Part shown: piece after piece, positions 45,554 to 54,595 of the stretch
Numbering within the stretch: the stretch's first letter is position 1
How the letters are laid out: each line of letters opens with the position of its first letter
Assembly: GCA_002753135.1 (NCBI GenBank)
Contig: PDZV01000015.1
Span: forward strand, 1 to 64,000
Reading direction: 5' to 3'
Length of the DNA: 64,000 nt
DNA from: Magnetococcales bacterium WMHbinv6
Lineage (GTDB): Bacteria; Pseudomonadota; Magnetococcia; Magnetococcales; Magnetaquicoccaceae
Translations under genes and position numbers: made by a program
The notes under the pieces: generated by a model
Seen by the model: the letters and a program-made list of their open reading frames with translations, nothing else
What the model was told of the DNA's origin: nothing
Databases searched by the model: none

Positions 45554-47371
45554 ATGAAAATCCTGATCGTTGACGATGACCGGATCAACAGCACCATCCT
45601 CCATCGCCTCCTGAGCAGGGAAGGTCATCAGGTCTTCTCCGCCGAAGATGGACAGGCAGGGGTGGAAATGTTCGACAGCGAACGTCCAGAACTGGTTCTG
45701 ATGGATATTCGCATGCCGCGCATGAACGGTTATGAAGCGGCCCGGGAGATCAAGCGGCTCAGTTCAGACCGTTTTGTCCCGATCATTTTCCTCACCGCCG
45801 TCACCGATGAAGAGGGGCTGGTCCAGTGCATCGAATCCGGCGGCGACGATTTTCTCACCAAACCGTTTAACCGTATCCTTCTGCAAGCCAAAATTGAGGC
45901 CATGGAGCGCATCCGCCGCCTCCATAACGAATTGCACAGCCAAAAAGAGGAGTTGGAACGGCATCAGGAGCGGGTCCAGCAGGAACTGGATATCAGCCAG
46001 CACCTCTTTTCCAACATCGTGCGTGCGGGCAATCTGCTTGACGCCCCCTGTCTGCGCCATATTTCGCGCCCCATGTCCCAGTTCAACGGTGATCTGCTGG
46101 TGGCCAGCTATAACCCGGCAGGGGGGCTCCATATCATGCTCGGCGACTTCACCGGTCATGGTCTCTCTGCTGCCGTCGGGGCCATGCCCCTCTCTGAACT
46201 GTTCTACGGCATGACCGCGCAAGGATATTCCATCGGCGATATTGCCGACGAAATGAATGCCAAACTGCTCTCCATCATGCCGACCCGCATGTTCTGCGCC
46301 GCCTGTCTGCTCGAAGTCGACATCCGGCAGCAAAGTTTGATGGTCTGGAATGGCGGCTTGCCCGATATTCTCCTGGTCGATGGCAACGGAAGGTTGCAAC
46401 AAAGCATTGCCTCCTACCATCTGCCCCTCGGCATCCGCCCGTTCAACCCGGACGATCGCAAAGTCAGCATCTTTGAACTGCGCCCGGAGACCCGTATTTT
46501 TCTCTACTCGGACGGACTCACCGAAGCCATTCGTCCCGACAACCAGATGTACGGCACGGAACGCCTGGAACACCATTTCGATGGCAATCTGCTGCCAGGT
46601 TTACTGTTCGATACCATTCTGGCCGACCTGGATATGTTTCGCGCCGGGGCCCAACAAACCGATGATATTACCTTGCTGGAAATCAACTGCGCCCGCGCCA
46701 ACGAAGAAGCGGTCAGCGGTACCATTCTGGCCGACCTGGATATGTTTCGCGCCGGGGCCCAACAAACCGATGATATTACCTTGCTGGAAATCAACTGCGC
46801 CCGCGCCAACGAAGAAGCGGTCAGCGGTACCACTGCCCATGCCAGACAAAAATTTATTCCGCCAACCAACTGGAGCCTCTCTTTCTTCTTCAGTCCACAA
46901 CTGCTGCAAACCGTCGATCCCTTGCCCGCCGTGATCAACGCGGTGATGAATCTGCAAGCGCCCGCCGGTCACCGCGAACGTATCTATACCACCCTCGCTG
47001 AACTCTACTCCAACGCCCTTGACCATGGCCTGCTGGGTCTTGATACCCGCACCAAACAGACACCGGAAGGGTTCATGCGCTATTACACCATGCGGGAAGA
47101 GCGATTGGCCGCCCTGGAGCATGGCTTTATCCGCCTTGAATTGACGCACATACCCCAGTATGATGAAAAACAACAAAAAATCGGCGGAGAAATGCATATC
47201 CGCGTGGAAGATGGTGGACCGGGTTTTGACCACCACCATGTCCATTCCACCCTGGAAGGCAATCTGGGACACGGTGGGCGCGGTATCGCCCTGGTCCGTT
47301 CTCTGTGTACAAAATTGGCCTATAACGAAGCAGGCAACTGCGCAGATGTTGTTTATCGCTGGACAATATAA
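45554..47371 (+). CDS. REC-PP2C-HATPase partner-switching protein (RsbU-like phosphatase + RsbW-like kinase)
   Basis: 605-residue three-domain regulator. Residues 1-120 are a receiver (D51 in LVLMDIRMP), 120-160 a coiled coil, about 175-385 a SpoIIE/RsbU PP2C phosphatase (GDFTGHG, FLYSDGLTEA, QTDDITLLEI), and about 440-605 a HATPase of the RsbW kind (ELYSNALDHG, VEDGGPGF, GHGGRGIALV). Phosphatase and antagonist-kinase in one chain should set the STAS protein's phosphorylation, gated by the receiver. Residues 354-389 are repeated exactly as 390-425 by a 108-bp tandem duplication that copies the last metal-binding motif. Start ATG 45554, no strong ribosome site. Confidence 0.93.
   Translation: MKILIVDDDRINSTILHRLLSREGHQVFSAEDGQAGVEMFDSERPELVLMDIRMPRMNGYEAAREIKRLSSDRFVPIIFLTAVTDEEGLVQCIESGGDDFLTKPFNRILLQAKIEAMERIRRLHNELHSQKEELERHQERVQQELDISQHLFSNIVRAGNLLDAPCLRHISRPMSQFNGDLLVASYNPAGGLHIMLGDFTGHGLSAAVGAMPLSELFYGMTAQGYSIGDIADEMNAKLLSIMPTRMFCAACLLEVDIRQQSLMVWNGGLPDILLVDGNGRLQQSIASYHLPLGIRPFNPDDRKVSIFELRPETRIFLYSDGLTEAIRPDNQMYGTERLEHHFDGNLLPGLLFDTILADLDMFRAGAQQTDDITLLEINCARANEEAVSGTILADLDMFRAGAQQTDDITLLEINCARANEEAVSGTTAHARQKFIPPTNWSLSFFFSPQLLQTVDPLPAVINAVMNLQAPAGHRERIYTTLAELYSNALDHGLLGLDTRTKQTPEGFMRYYTMREERLAALEHGFIRLELTHIPQYDEKQQKIGGEMHIRVEDGGPGFDHHHVHSTLEGNLGHGGRGIALVRSLCTKLAYNEAGNCADVVYRWTI
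46613..46828 (+). repeat. Perfect 108-bp tandem duplication inside the PP2C gene
   Basis: Bases 46613-46720 and 46721-46828 are identical, base for base, and each encodes the same 36 residues beginning TILADLDMF and containing QTDDITLLE. In frame, so the protein stays open. Identity at synonymous positions implies a recent event. Confidence 0.97.
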
Positions 47372-47453
47372 TAAAATGGTCGTTTGATAGACACGGTTGG
47401 CGACAATCGGCAGTTCTTTGCCCAATTTTGAACGAATAAGCGAGTCACTCAGA

Positions 47454-48578
47454 ATGGACACTCCCGAACCGATCAGCAACAAAGCCAGGGAATTTTTTAC
47501 CAGCTACTGCCAATCCCTGTCCGAAGAACTCAACTTGCTGACCACCAGCTCGGTAACCTGCGCCCTCAGCAGTTGCGGCTTGCTGCGTGGTAACGACGAA
47601 CTCGCCCCTCTTTTTGCCGCCGAACGCAGTGTTGCGCGCGGAGAAGAGGATTCCAGTGGTCTCGGTGACCTGCACCTGGTGTTCGATACCACCCTCTCCA
47701 TTGCCCTGGCCGGTTTGATGATGATGACCAACGAAGAGGTCATCCGCAGCAAAATCGGCAACCGCGATTATGACGAAGAGACCCATGAAGGTTTCCGTGA
47801 AGTCGCCTCACAAATCATGGCTGCCCTCAACCGGTTGCTGGAAAGCACCGTGCCCGATGGCGGTCATCTTTTTCTGTCCACCGTCCGCAAAACCGAAGCG
47901 GAGGTCATGCCGCCCTCCGTGGATGGTGACACCACCTATCTGGTCGCCAGCCTGGAGATCACCGTTGCCGATTTTGGCAACTTCATGGCGCACTGGCTGG
48001 TCTCCCGGCGCTTTGCCGCCGCGATGATCGGTATACCGATCCCCGGTTCCCCCAAAGAGATGGCTCTGGCTGCAGGTGCAAGTGAGGACGAGATGATCGA
48101 GGAAGAAGAGGCCGAGTTGCCCCATACCGCTCCCGGTGAACTTTTGGCCCCTCAGGTCGTAGGCAGCGTTCGGCTGGTTATGACCGAGACCCCCTTCTCG
48201 CTCAAAGATGAAGAAAAAGTGATGCGCGGCATCACCTCGATCACCCAGGATGGCTACCGCTATATCGGCATCGAACAAAAAGGGGCTCTGGTCCGGGTTC
48301 TCAGCCAAAGCGATATTTTTCAGATCATGGGCCCCTTTTATGGGGTCGGCCCCAGCTCACCACGCGACAAGGCCCTCCATAATCTGCCCATCGGTAAATT
48401 TCATACCCAACAGCAGTTGGTCAAAATTTCCGTCAACGGCACCATCAACGAAGCCGCCGACCTGATGCAACGGCATAAACTGCACGCTCTGCCGGTGGTC
48501 AGTAGTCGGGGAACCTTGCGCGGTTTTGTACCGATCCACGCCGTACTCGACTATTTCCGGCGCATGGGTAAAAAATAG
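47454..48578 (+). CDS. CBS-domain protein with an N-terminal CheC-like/FliY-like region
   Basis: 374-residue soluble protein. The C-terminal 140 residues carry a pair of CBS motifs (VMTETPFSLKDEEKVMRGI, GYRYIGIEQKGALVRVLSQSDIF; then ISVNGTINEAADLMQRHKLHALPVV, GTLRGFVPIHAVLDY), which usually bind adenylates. Residues about 10-200 resemble the CheC/CheX/FliN-Y fold (EETHEGFREVASQIMAALNRLLE), but without the catalytic Asn, so probably no phosphatase. ATG 47454 is used; a TTG at 47397 is possible. It is 82 bases after the PP2C gene, same strand. It may be an energy-sensing input or output of the partner-switching set. Confidence 0.75.
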   Translation: MDTPEPISNKAREFFTSYCQSLSEELNLLTTSSVTCALSSCGLLRGNDELAPLFAAERSVARGEEDSSGLGDLHLVFDTTLSIALAGLMMMTNEEVIRSKIGNRDYDEETHEGFREVASQIMAALNRLLESTVPDGGHLFLSTVRKTEAEVMPPSVDGDTTYLVASLEITVADFGNFMAHWLVSRRFAAAMIGIPIPGSPKEMALAAGASEDEMIEEEEAELPHTAPGELLAPQVVGSVRLVMTETPFSLKDEEKVMRGITSITQDGYRYIGIEQKGALVRVLSQSDIFQIMGPFYGVGPSSPRDKALHNLPIGKFHTQQQLVKISVNGTINEAADLMQRHKLHALPVVSSRGTLRGFVPIHAVLDYFRRMGKK

Positions 48579-48923
48579 GCCATAAGCGGCAACCCTTCAC
48601 CAGCCAAAACCTGAAACAATTGCAACTATTCAGCTCCTCTGGATCGCTGCATCTGCAATGAACGAAAGCCAAAGTTCTGGTGGGTGCAGAGAGGATCATC
48701 CTCCCTGCCGGAGTGCAGAGGCGGAGCCTCTGTTTCTGGCGCGCTGCGCCAATTTGCTGCGCAAATTGGCTTGGGTGAAAGCGCGCCATTCGCAGGGCTC
48801 TGCCCTGCACCCGCAAGGGGAGATGATCTCCCCTTGACCCCACACAACTTTTTCGTGCCGATTCACGGGGGGTGGGGTTGGTGGGGATGGTGGGGTTGGT
48901 GTTACAAAAACAGAATAAAAAAG
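48579..48923. repeat. Hairpin array: six consecutive short perfect palindromes
   Basis: Between the CBS gene and der no gene is visible. From 48691 to 48836 six perfect inverted repeats follow one another: 48691-48703 (GAGGAT-C-ATCCTC), 48716-48732 (loop GGA), 48737-48751 (loop GCT), 48749-48769 (9-bp stem, loop TGC), 48792-48808 (loop TCT) and 48814-48836 (11-bp arms around one base). A 17-base motif shared with 3123-3139 sits just before, at 48618-48634. After the array comes a G/T-rich stretch (48866-48900, GGGGTTGGTGGGGATGG) toward the der stop. Confidence 0.85.
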
Positions 48924-50381
48924 CTACCGCTTTTCCGCCGTATAGGGATTTTCGCTGCTGCTGGCGCGAAACCAGATGCGGATCGGCACCCCGACAAAAC
49001 GAAAATGGTCCCGCAACTGATTTTCCAAATAGCGCCGGTAGGTCTCATGCACCTCCACTTCCCGATTGGTAAACAAAACAACCGTCGGTGGATTGATCGA
49101 TACCTGCGTGGCATAACGAATTTTTACCAACCGCCCCCCCTGGCGCGGTGGCGGATGTTGGGCCGTCACCTCCAGCAACCAACGATTCAACGCCCCGGTC
49201 GAAATACGCAAACGGTTGGATTGCCATACCTCATGGGCTGCGGGCAGCAGCGTCTGCACCCCCATGCCGGTTTTGGCCGAGACAAAGAGAATCGGGGCAT
49301 GCACCAGTTGCGGCAGCGCAGCCTGTATATGCTCCTGAAAACGTTTTTTGTTGTTGCCCCGCTGCCGCTGCCGCGTCTCCTGCCAACCCCATAAACCTTC
49401 AGCAGCCTGGGCGATGGCATCCCACTTGTTGACCGCCAAAATCAAGCCACACCCGGCCTCGGTGGCCAGATTGGCCACTCGTCGATCCTGATCGGTAATA
49501 CCACGCAGCGCATCCAGCAACAAAATGGCCACCTGTGCCCGCTCCATGGCCCGCATGGCGGCCAATACCGAATATTTTTCGATCCGCAACGAGATCCGGC
49601 TCTTTTTGCGGATGCCTGCCGTATCGACCAGAATAAAATGGCGGCCCTCTGCATCCTGCAGCGGCAGATCAATGGCATCGCGCGTCGTGCCCGGCTGATC
49701 AGAGACCACCAGACGTGACTCACCAATGATCCGATTGATCAAGGTACTTTTGCCCGCATTGGGACAACCAACCACAGCAACACGAATTTCCGCATCAGCC
49801 GCTCCTGCCCCGTGGCGCACAGCCTCGACCGCCTGCAGGCGCGGCAGAGGAGTGCCACGCCCCTGCAGCAGGGTCACCAACTCATCGGCCAAACTGTCCA
49901 GACCCATGCCATGCAGGGCCGACAAAGCCACCACCGGCTGCAATCCCAGACGGTAAAATTCGTTGACCATCTCCTGACCGCCGCGCCCTTCGGCCTTGTT
50001 GACCGCGCAGACTACCGGTTTGCCGGAACGGCGCAACAAATCGGCCACCACCCAGTCATCGGTCAACGGGCCAGACTGGGCATCGGTCACCAAAACAATG
50101 GCATCCGCCTCTTCAATCGCCACCATGGTCTGCTCACGCATACCCGCAATGATTGATTCGCTGCTTTCGGCTTCAAAACCGCCGGTATCCACCACCCGGA
50201 AACGGCGTCCTGCCAGGGTGGCGCTACCATACTGCCGATCCCTGGTCAAACCCGGCGTATCATCCACCAAGGCGGCACGACTACGGGTCAACCGGTTGAA
50301 TAAAGAAGATTTGCCAACATTGGGTCGCCCGACCAAAGCCAACAGGGGCAGGACAGCAACCGCTTCAGACTCAGAAATCAT
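48924..50381 (-). CDS. der: Ribosome-assembly GTPase Der (EngA)
   Basis: 485-residue GTPase with two tandem G domains and a C-terminal KH-like domain, needed for 50S maturation. First G domain: GRPNVGKSSLFNRL, DTPGLTRD, NKAEG (an unusual NKxEG for NKxD). Second: GCPNAGKSTLINRI, DTAGIRKKS, NKWD. ATG 50381 overlaps the bamB stop by 11 bases; the frame is open upstream within bamB but would not be translated. It is the last gene of the conserved pilF-rodZ-ispG-hisS-yfgM-bamB-der run. Confidence 0.97.
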   Translation of the reverse strand: MISESEAVAVLPLLALVGRPNVGKSSLFNRLTRSRAALVDDTPGLTRDRQYGSATLAGRRFRVVDTGGFEAESSESIIAGMREQTMVAIEEADAIVLVTDAQSGPLTDDWVVADLLRRSGKPVVCAVNKAEGRGGQEMVNEFYRLGLQPVVALSALHGMGLDSLADELVTLLQGRGTPLPRLQAVEAVRHGAGAADAEIRVAVVGCPNAGKSTLINRIIGESRLVVSDQPGTTRDAIDLPLQDAEGRHFILVDTAGIRKKSRISLRIEKYSVLAAMRAMERAQVAILLLDALRGITDQDRRVANLATEAGCGLILAVNKWDAIAQAAEGLWGWQETRQRQRGNNKKRFQEHIQAALPQLVHAPILFVSAKTGMGVQTLLPAAHEVWQSNRLRISTGALNRWLLEVTAQHPPPRQGGRLVKIRYATQVSINPPTVVLFTNREVEVHETYRRYLENQLRDHFRFVGVPIRIWFRASSSENPYTAEKR

Positions 50382-51579
50382 ACCGCAATAAATTCCCGTC
50401 ATTGCTCCAGAGAAACAGCCGATCATCGACCAGTACCGGATCGGCCAGAATGGCCTCGCCAAGACGATCAATCCCTAAAATGCGCCCGGAATTGCTGTCC
50501 AGGGCCAACAACCGCCCTCGATCATCCGCAACCACCACTTTGTTTTTCAGCGCCACCGCTGCCGACAGCAAGCCGTCGCTGACCCGCGTACGCCACATCT
50601 CCACCCCGTCAACCGCACTCAAAGCTACCACATAGCCATCCATGTCGCTGAAAAAAAGTTGCCGGTTGGCCAGCCAGGGGCGGCGCACCGCCGACATTTT
50701 ATGTTCCCAGAAGCGGGCCCCGTTGCGCGGCAGCAGGGCAACCGCCCGCCCTTGATGGTTGACCGCATAGAGTTTTTTGCCTCCCGCCATCGGCCCATCC
50801 TCCCGCCCGATCACCACGCTGGCCCGAATCCCCTGCAAAAGATCCAGCTCACTGCGTCCACCACTGACCGAAAGGTTATCCGTCCACAGCGGGGCCCCGT
50901 TTTCCAGCAGCAGGGCAAACAGATCTCCTGATGAATAGCCCACATAGACCAGCGGGCCATCGATGACCGGTGTGGCAGCCCCCTGCACCACCAGGGCTTC
51001 CGGTGGCGTGGAGTGCATCCATAACCGTTTGCCATCTTGCACGTTCAAGGCATAGGCGCGGTTGTCCAGGGTCAAAAAGATCACCCGTCCGTTGCCGACC
51101 ACCGGGGCGGAAGTAACCGGTGCCAAGCCACCGGAACGCCAGACAATTTCTCCTGTCTCGCGCAGCAGGGCAACCATCTCGCCGTCGCGGGTGCCGGCAA
51201 AAACCCGGCGCTCATCAATGGCCACGCCACCGGTAATCTGGTCGGCCACATTCACTTCCCACAACACCCGGCCACTCTCGCGACTCAAGCGTACCACCCG
51301 CCCCTGATAGGTGCCGACAAAAATATCGTCACCGGTCACCACCATCTGCCCCGGATGTTGCCGGAATTTACCCGCCGAACGGGCCACCGACTGCTTCCAG
51401 ATGCGGGTCAGACCGGTCGACTCCCGCACCTGGGGCTCGACAAAAGCGGGCACCCCGGCAAGATCCGGGCTGCTGCTTTTGGCAGGAGCCTCCTTGAACG
51501 GATTCAGATTGCTGATCGACGAACAACCCGAAACCACCAGCAAAAGCAATACTGCACTGATCGCTTGCCACCGGTTCAT
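50371..51579 (-). CDS. bamB: Outer-membrane assembly lipoprotein BamB
   Basis: 402-residue lipoprotein of the BAM complex. Signal peptide with lipobox VVSGC (Cys at residue 19), then an eight-bladed PQQ-type propeller; repeated motifs such as GRVVRLSRESGRVLWEVNV, GEMVALLRETGEIVWRSGG and GRLLALDSNSGRILG are clear. ATG overlaps the yfgM stop (ATGA). The next gene, der, begins inside its 3' end, as in Gammaproteobacteria. Confidence 0.95.
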   Translation of the reverse strand: MNRWQAISAVLLLLVVSGCSSISNLNPFKEAPAKSSSPDLAGVPAFVEPQVRESTGLTRIWKQSVARSAGKFRQHPGQMVVTGDDIFVGTYQGRVVRLSRESGRVLWEVNVADQITGGVAIDERRVFAGTRDGEMVALLRETGEIVWRSGGLAPVTSAPVVGNGRVIFLTLDNRAYALNVQDGKRLWMHSTPPEALVVQGAATPVIDGPLVYVGYSSGDLFALLLENGAPLWTDNLSVSGGRSELDLLQGIRASVVIGREDGPMAGGKKLYAVNHQGRAVALLPRNGARFWEHKMSAVRRPWLANRQLFFSDMDGYVVALSAVDGVEMWRTRVSDGLLSAAVALKNKVVVADDRGRLLALDSNSGRILGIDRLGEAILADPVLVDDRLFLWSNDGNLLRYDF

Positions 51580-52220
51580 CTCTTTTCCTCCCCGCCCATC
51601 CGTTCCAATCGGCTCTCCAAACGGGCACGCAAACTGCCTTCCACCGCCAGCGCCCGCGCCTCCCGATAACGGGCTGCAGCAGCAGCCGCATCACCCTGTT
51701 GTGCTGCCATCACCCCACGCAACTCCAATGCCTGCGCCCGAAAGGGTGATTGCCCGCCCATCCGGCTCAAATAGCCCTCTGCCTTGCTGGCCTCTCCCGC
51801 GCTCAGATAGGCGGCGTTCAACAGGGCCAGATCACGCAACAAGGGCAGCTCCGACTCTTTGACCACCCGCTCCAGTTGTGCCAAAGCCTCTGCCGTTTTG
51901 CCCGAGGAGGCCAGGGCCTTGGCCTGCAAAAAGAGACCGAATTGACTGTAGGCATGTCCGGAATGGGCCTGCAGCAGCTGCTGCAACTGTTTTTCTGCCC
52001 CTGCCTGATCCCCCTTGCCATAGAGATCCTGCACCACCAGAAAATATTCCGAGGCCGCCTGACTCTGCTTGACACGATACTCCTGCCAGCCCACATAGGC
52101 AAACAGGGCGGCAAAAAAGAAAACAAATCCGGCAATCACTGCCTGGCGGTTGGCTAGCCACCATTTGTGTACCCGGTCTGCTTCCAGCTGTTCATCCACC
52201 TGCTCAAAAATATCCTGCAT
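51576..52220 (-). CDS. yfgM: YfgM-like TPR membrane protein
   Basis: 214-residue protein: a short cytoplasmic N-terminus, a transmembrane helix (about 27-47, AVIAGFVFFFAALFAYVGW) and a periplasmic TPR-like helical domain (ALAQLERVVKES, LALLNAAYLSAGEASKAEGYLSRM, ALELRGVMAAQQGDAAAAAARYREA). In E. coli YfgM binds PpiD near the Sec translocon and feeds substrates to chaperones. ATG 52220, with AAAGGA seven to eight bases before it, is preferred over GTG 52223. Sits 18 bases after hisS and overlaps bamB. Confidence 0.92.
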   Translation of the reverse strand: MQDIFEQVDEQLEADRVHKWWLANRQAVIAGFVFFFAALFAYVGWQEYRVKQSQAASEYFLVVQDLYGKGDQAGAEKQLQQLLQAHSGHAYSQFGLFLQAKALASSGKTAEALAQLERVVKESELPLLRDLALLNAAYLSAGEASKAEGYLSRMGGQSPFRAQALELRGVMAAQQGDAAAAAARYREARALAVEGSLRARLESRLERMGGEEKR

Positions 52221-52238
52221 CACCCATTCCTTTCTGCG

Positions 52239-53492
52239 TCAAGGCAGCAAACCGGAAGTTGCCACCAGCTGATCCCAGGCCAACCTGCGCTGCTCACCAT
52301 CCTGCATATTTTTGAGCAAAACCGTCTGTTCTGCCAGTTCCTGCTCTCCCAGAATCAACACCTGCAAGGCGGCAGCACGATCTGCGCGCCGCAACTGTGC
52401 CTTCATCGAACCCCCCAGCCAATCCATCTGCACCGCCAGACCGGCGTTGCGCCACTGTTCGGCCAGCAGAACTCCCTGCTCGGTCGCCGCCTCGCCGACG
52501 GTCAGCAGATAATATCCCTGCCGTCTGCTACTTTCTGCCTGTTTGCCCTCCAACAGCAAGGCCAGACGTTCCATGCCCATGGCAAAACCGATGGCCGGAA
52601 CCGTTTGCCCGCCCATTTCGGCCACCAGACCATCATAACGACCTCCTGCCGCCACCGCATTTTGGGCCCCCAACGCCGTGGTGGTCACCTCAAAGGCGGT
52701 ACGGTTGTAATAGTCCAAACCACGCACCATCAACGGATTGACCGTATACGGCAAGGCCATACCGCCCAACAACCCCTGCAACCCCTCGAAATGGTCGGCA
52801 CAACCGGCACACAAATGATCTTTCATCATCGGGGCCTGTCGGGCGATGGCGCGGCATTCTTCATTTTTGCAGTCCAAAATACGCAACGGATTGCGCTGCA
52901 ACCGATCACGGCAATTGGCACACAAATGGGCCTGCTGCCCCTGCAAAAAGGTCAACAACTGTTCACGATAAGGTGCGCGACACTGCTTGCAGCCCAGAGA
53001 GTTGATCTCCAACGTCAGCGAATCATCGATGCGCAACTGGCGCAGCAGACGCAATACCATGGCCATCATTTCGGCATCCGCCAACGGACCCGGCGCACCG
53101 AACAGTTCACAGCCCATCTGGTGAAACTGTCGGTAACGTCCTTTCTGGGGCCGTTCATAACGAAACATCGGCCCCATATAATAGACGGCCCAGGGCAAGG
53201 AACGGTGCAGATTGTTCTCGATAAAGGCGCGCACCACCGCCGCCGTCCCCTCCGGGCGCAGACTGATCGACTCCCCTCCCCGGTCGGCAAAGGTGTACAT
53301 CTCCTTTTCGACAATATCGCTGGTCGCACCGACCGCCCGGGCAAACAGCTCCGTTCGTTCAAAAATCGGCGTGCGAATCTCCCGGTAACCATAGGCAGTA
53401 AAAATCTGCCGGGCACTCTCCTCCAACAATCGCCAGGCCGGACTCTCCTCCGGTAAAATATCCCTGACCCCACGCACCGTTGCAATCGTCAT
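52239..53492 (-). CDS. hisS: Histidyl-tRNA synthetase
   Basis: 417-residue class II synthetase. Motif 1 region (VRDILPEESPAWRLLEESARQIFTAYGYREIRTPIFE, split over residues 8-46), motif 2 with FRYERPQKGRYRQFHQMGCE, the histidine-specific LDYYNRTAFE, motif 3 GGRYDGLVAEMGG with IGFAMGMERL, and a C-terminal anticodon domain. An internal CANCRDRLQRN and CKNEEC block is typical of the insertion domain. ATG overlaps the ispG stop (ATGA). Complete length. Confidence 0.97.
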   Translation of the reverse strand: MTIATVRGVRDILPEESPAWRLLEESARQIFTAYGYREIRTPIFERTELFARAVGATSDIVEKEMYTFADRGGESISLRPEGTAAVVRAFIENNLHRSLPWAVYYMGPMFRYERPQKGRYRQFHQMGCELFGAPGPLADAEMMAMVLRLLRQLRIDDSLTLEINSLGCKQCRAPYREQLLTFLQGQQAHLCANCRDRLQRNPLRILDCKNEECRAIARQAPMMKDHLCAGCADHFEGLQGLLGGMALPYTVNPLMVRGLDYYNRTAFEVTTTALGAQNAVAAGGRYDGLVAEMGGQTVPAIGFAMGMERLALLLEGKQAESSRRQGYYLLTVGEAATEQGVLLAEQWRNAGLAVQMDWLGGSMKAQLRRADRAAALQVLILGEQELAEQTVLLKNMQDGEQRRLAWDQLVATSGLLP

Positions 53493-54595
53493 TCTTTTTC
53501 AACCTCTCCCGCACGCATCCGGGCGGCAGCTGCCTCCACCTCAGCCACCAACCGCTCCAAAACCTCGGCATCACTCACTTTGCCGACCGGCTCTCCTCCT
53601 CGATACAACAAATTACCCCCCTCGCCGCCCACCAAACCGATGGCGCTCTCCCGTGCTTCCCCCGGTCCGTTGACCACACAGCCCATCACCGACACCCGCA
53701 CCGGTTCACGAATATGGGCCAACCGTTCCTCCAGGCGGGCAACCACATCGATCACCGGCACATTCTGGCGGGCACAGGTGGGACAGGAGACAATCGTGAC
53801 CCCCCGGTTGCGCAAAGCCAACGCTTTGAGAATGGCAAACCCCACCCGCACCTCTTCCACCGGATCAGCCGACAAAGAGACCCGCAAGGTATCGCCAATC
53901 CCCTCTGCCAGCAACAGGCCCAGCCCGATGGAGGATTTGACCGTACCGCTCAACAAACCGCCCGCTTCGGTAATGCCCAGGTGCAACGGATAATCGACCT
54001 GCCTGGCCAATTGCCGATAGGCAGCGACGGTCATCCCCACCTGACTGGCCTTCAGGCTGATTTTGATCTCTGTATAATCCAGATCCTCCAGAATGCGTAT
54101 GTGATGCAAGGCCGAATCGACCATTGCCGCCGCACACGGTTCTCCGTAACGGGCCAGCAACTCTTTTTCCAACGATCCGGCGTTGACCCCGATGCGGATC
54201 GGTACCCGCCGCTCGCGGGCTGCCCGCACCACCTCGGCAACCCGCTGCCGGGAGCCGATATTGCCCGGATTGATGCGCAACCCGTCAATCCCCTGCTGCA
54301 AGGCCAGCAAGGCCAGACGATAATCAAAATGGATGTCGGCAATCAACGGCACCGTCACCTGGCGACGAATTGCCCCCACCGCCTGGGCCGAATCGCTGTC
54401 AGGACAGGAGAGCCGGACCATATCCGCCCCCGCCTCTGCCAGTGCCTGAATCTGTGCCACCGTGGCCGCCACCTGCCGCGTGTCGGTGTTGGTCATCGAC
54501 TGGACGCTGATCGGTGCCTCGCCCCCCTTATGCACCGCACCGACCCATAAGGAACGACTGACCCGACGTGGTGCCGTCAAAGCCTCTTCTCTCAT
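53489..54595 (-). CDS. ispG: 4-hydroxy-3-methylbut-2-enyl diphosphate synthase IspG (GcpE)
   Basis: 368-residue iron-sulfur enzyme of the MEP isoprenoid pathway. N-terminal TIM barrel with PISVQSMTNTDTRQV, ADIHFDYRLAL and GLRINPGNIG, and a C-terminal cluster domain with the ligands CPTC and GCVVNGPGE, including the Glu after the third Cys. The ATG overlaps the rodZ stop (ATGA) and the gene overlaps hisS, consistent with a single transcript. Confidence 0.97.
   Translation of the reverse strand: MREEALTAPRRVSRSLWVGAVHKGGEAPISVQSMTNTDTRQVAATVAQIQALAEAGADMVRLSCPDSDSAQAVGAIRRQVTVPLIADIHFDYRLALLALQQGIDGLRINPGNIGSRQRVAEVVRAARERRVPIRIGVNAGSLEKELLARYGEPCAAAMVDSALHHIRILEDLDYTEIKISLKASQVGMTVAAYRQLARQVDYPLHLGITEAGGLLSGTVKSSIGLGLLLAEGIGDTLRVSLSADPVEEVRVGFAILKALALRNRGVTIVSCPTCARQNVPVIDVVARLEERLAHIREPVRVSVMGCVVNGPGEARESAIGLVGGEGGNLLYRGGEPVGKVSDAEVLERLVAEVEAAAARMRAGEVEKE

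Noticed and set aside
48691-48836. CRISPR array
   Set aside because: The units are different palindromes with no constant repeat and spacer lengths, and no cas genes are present.
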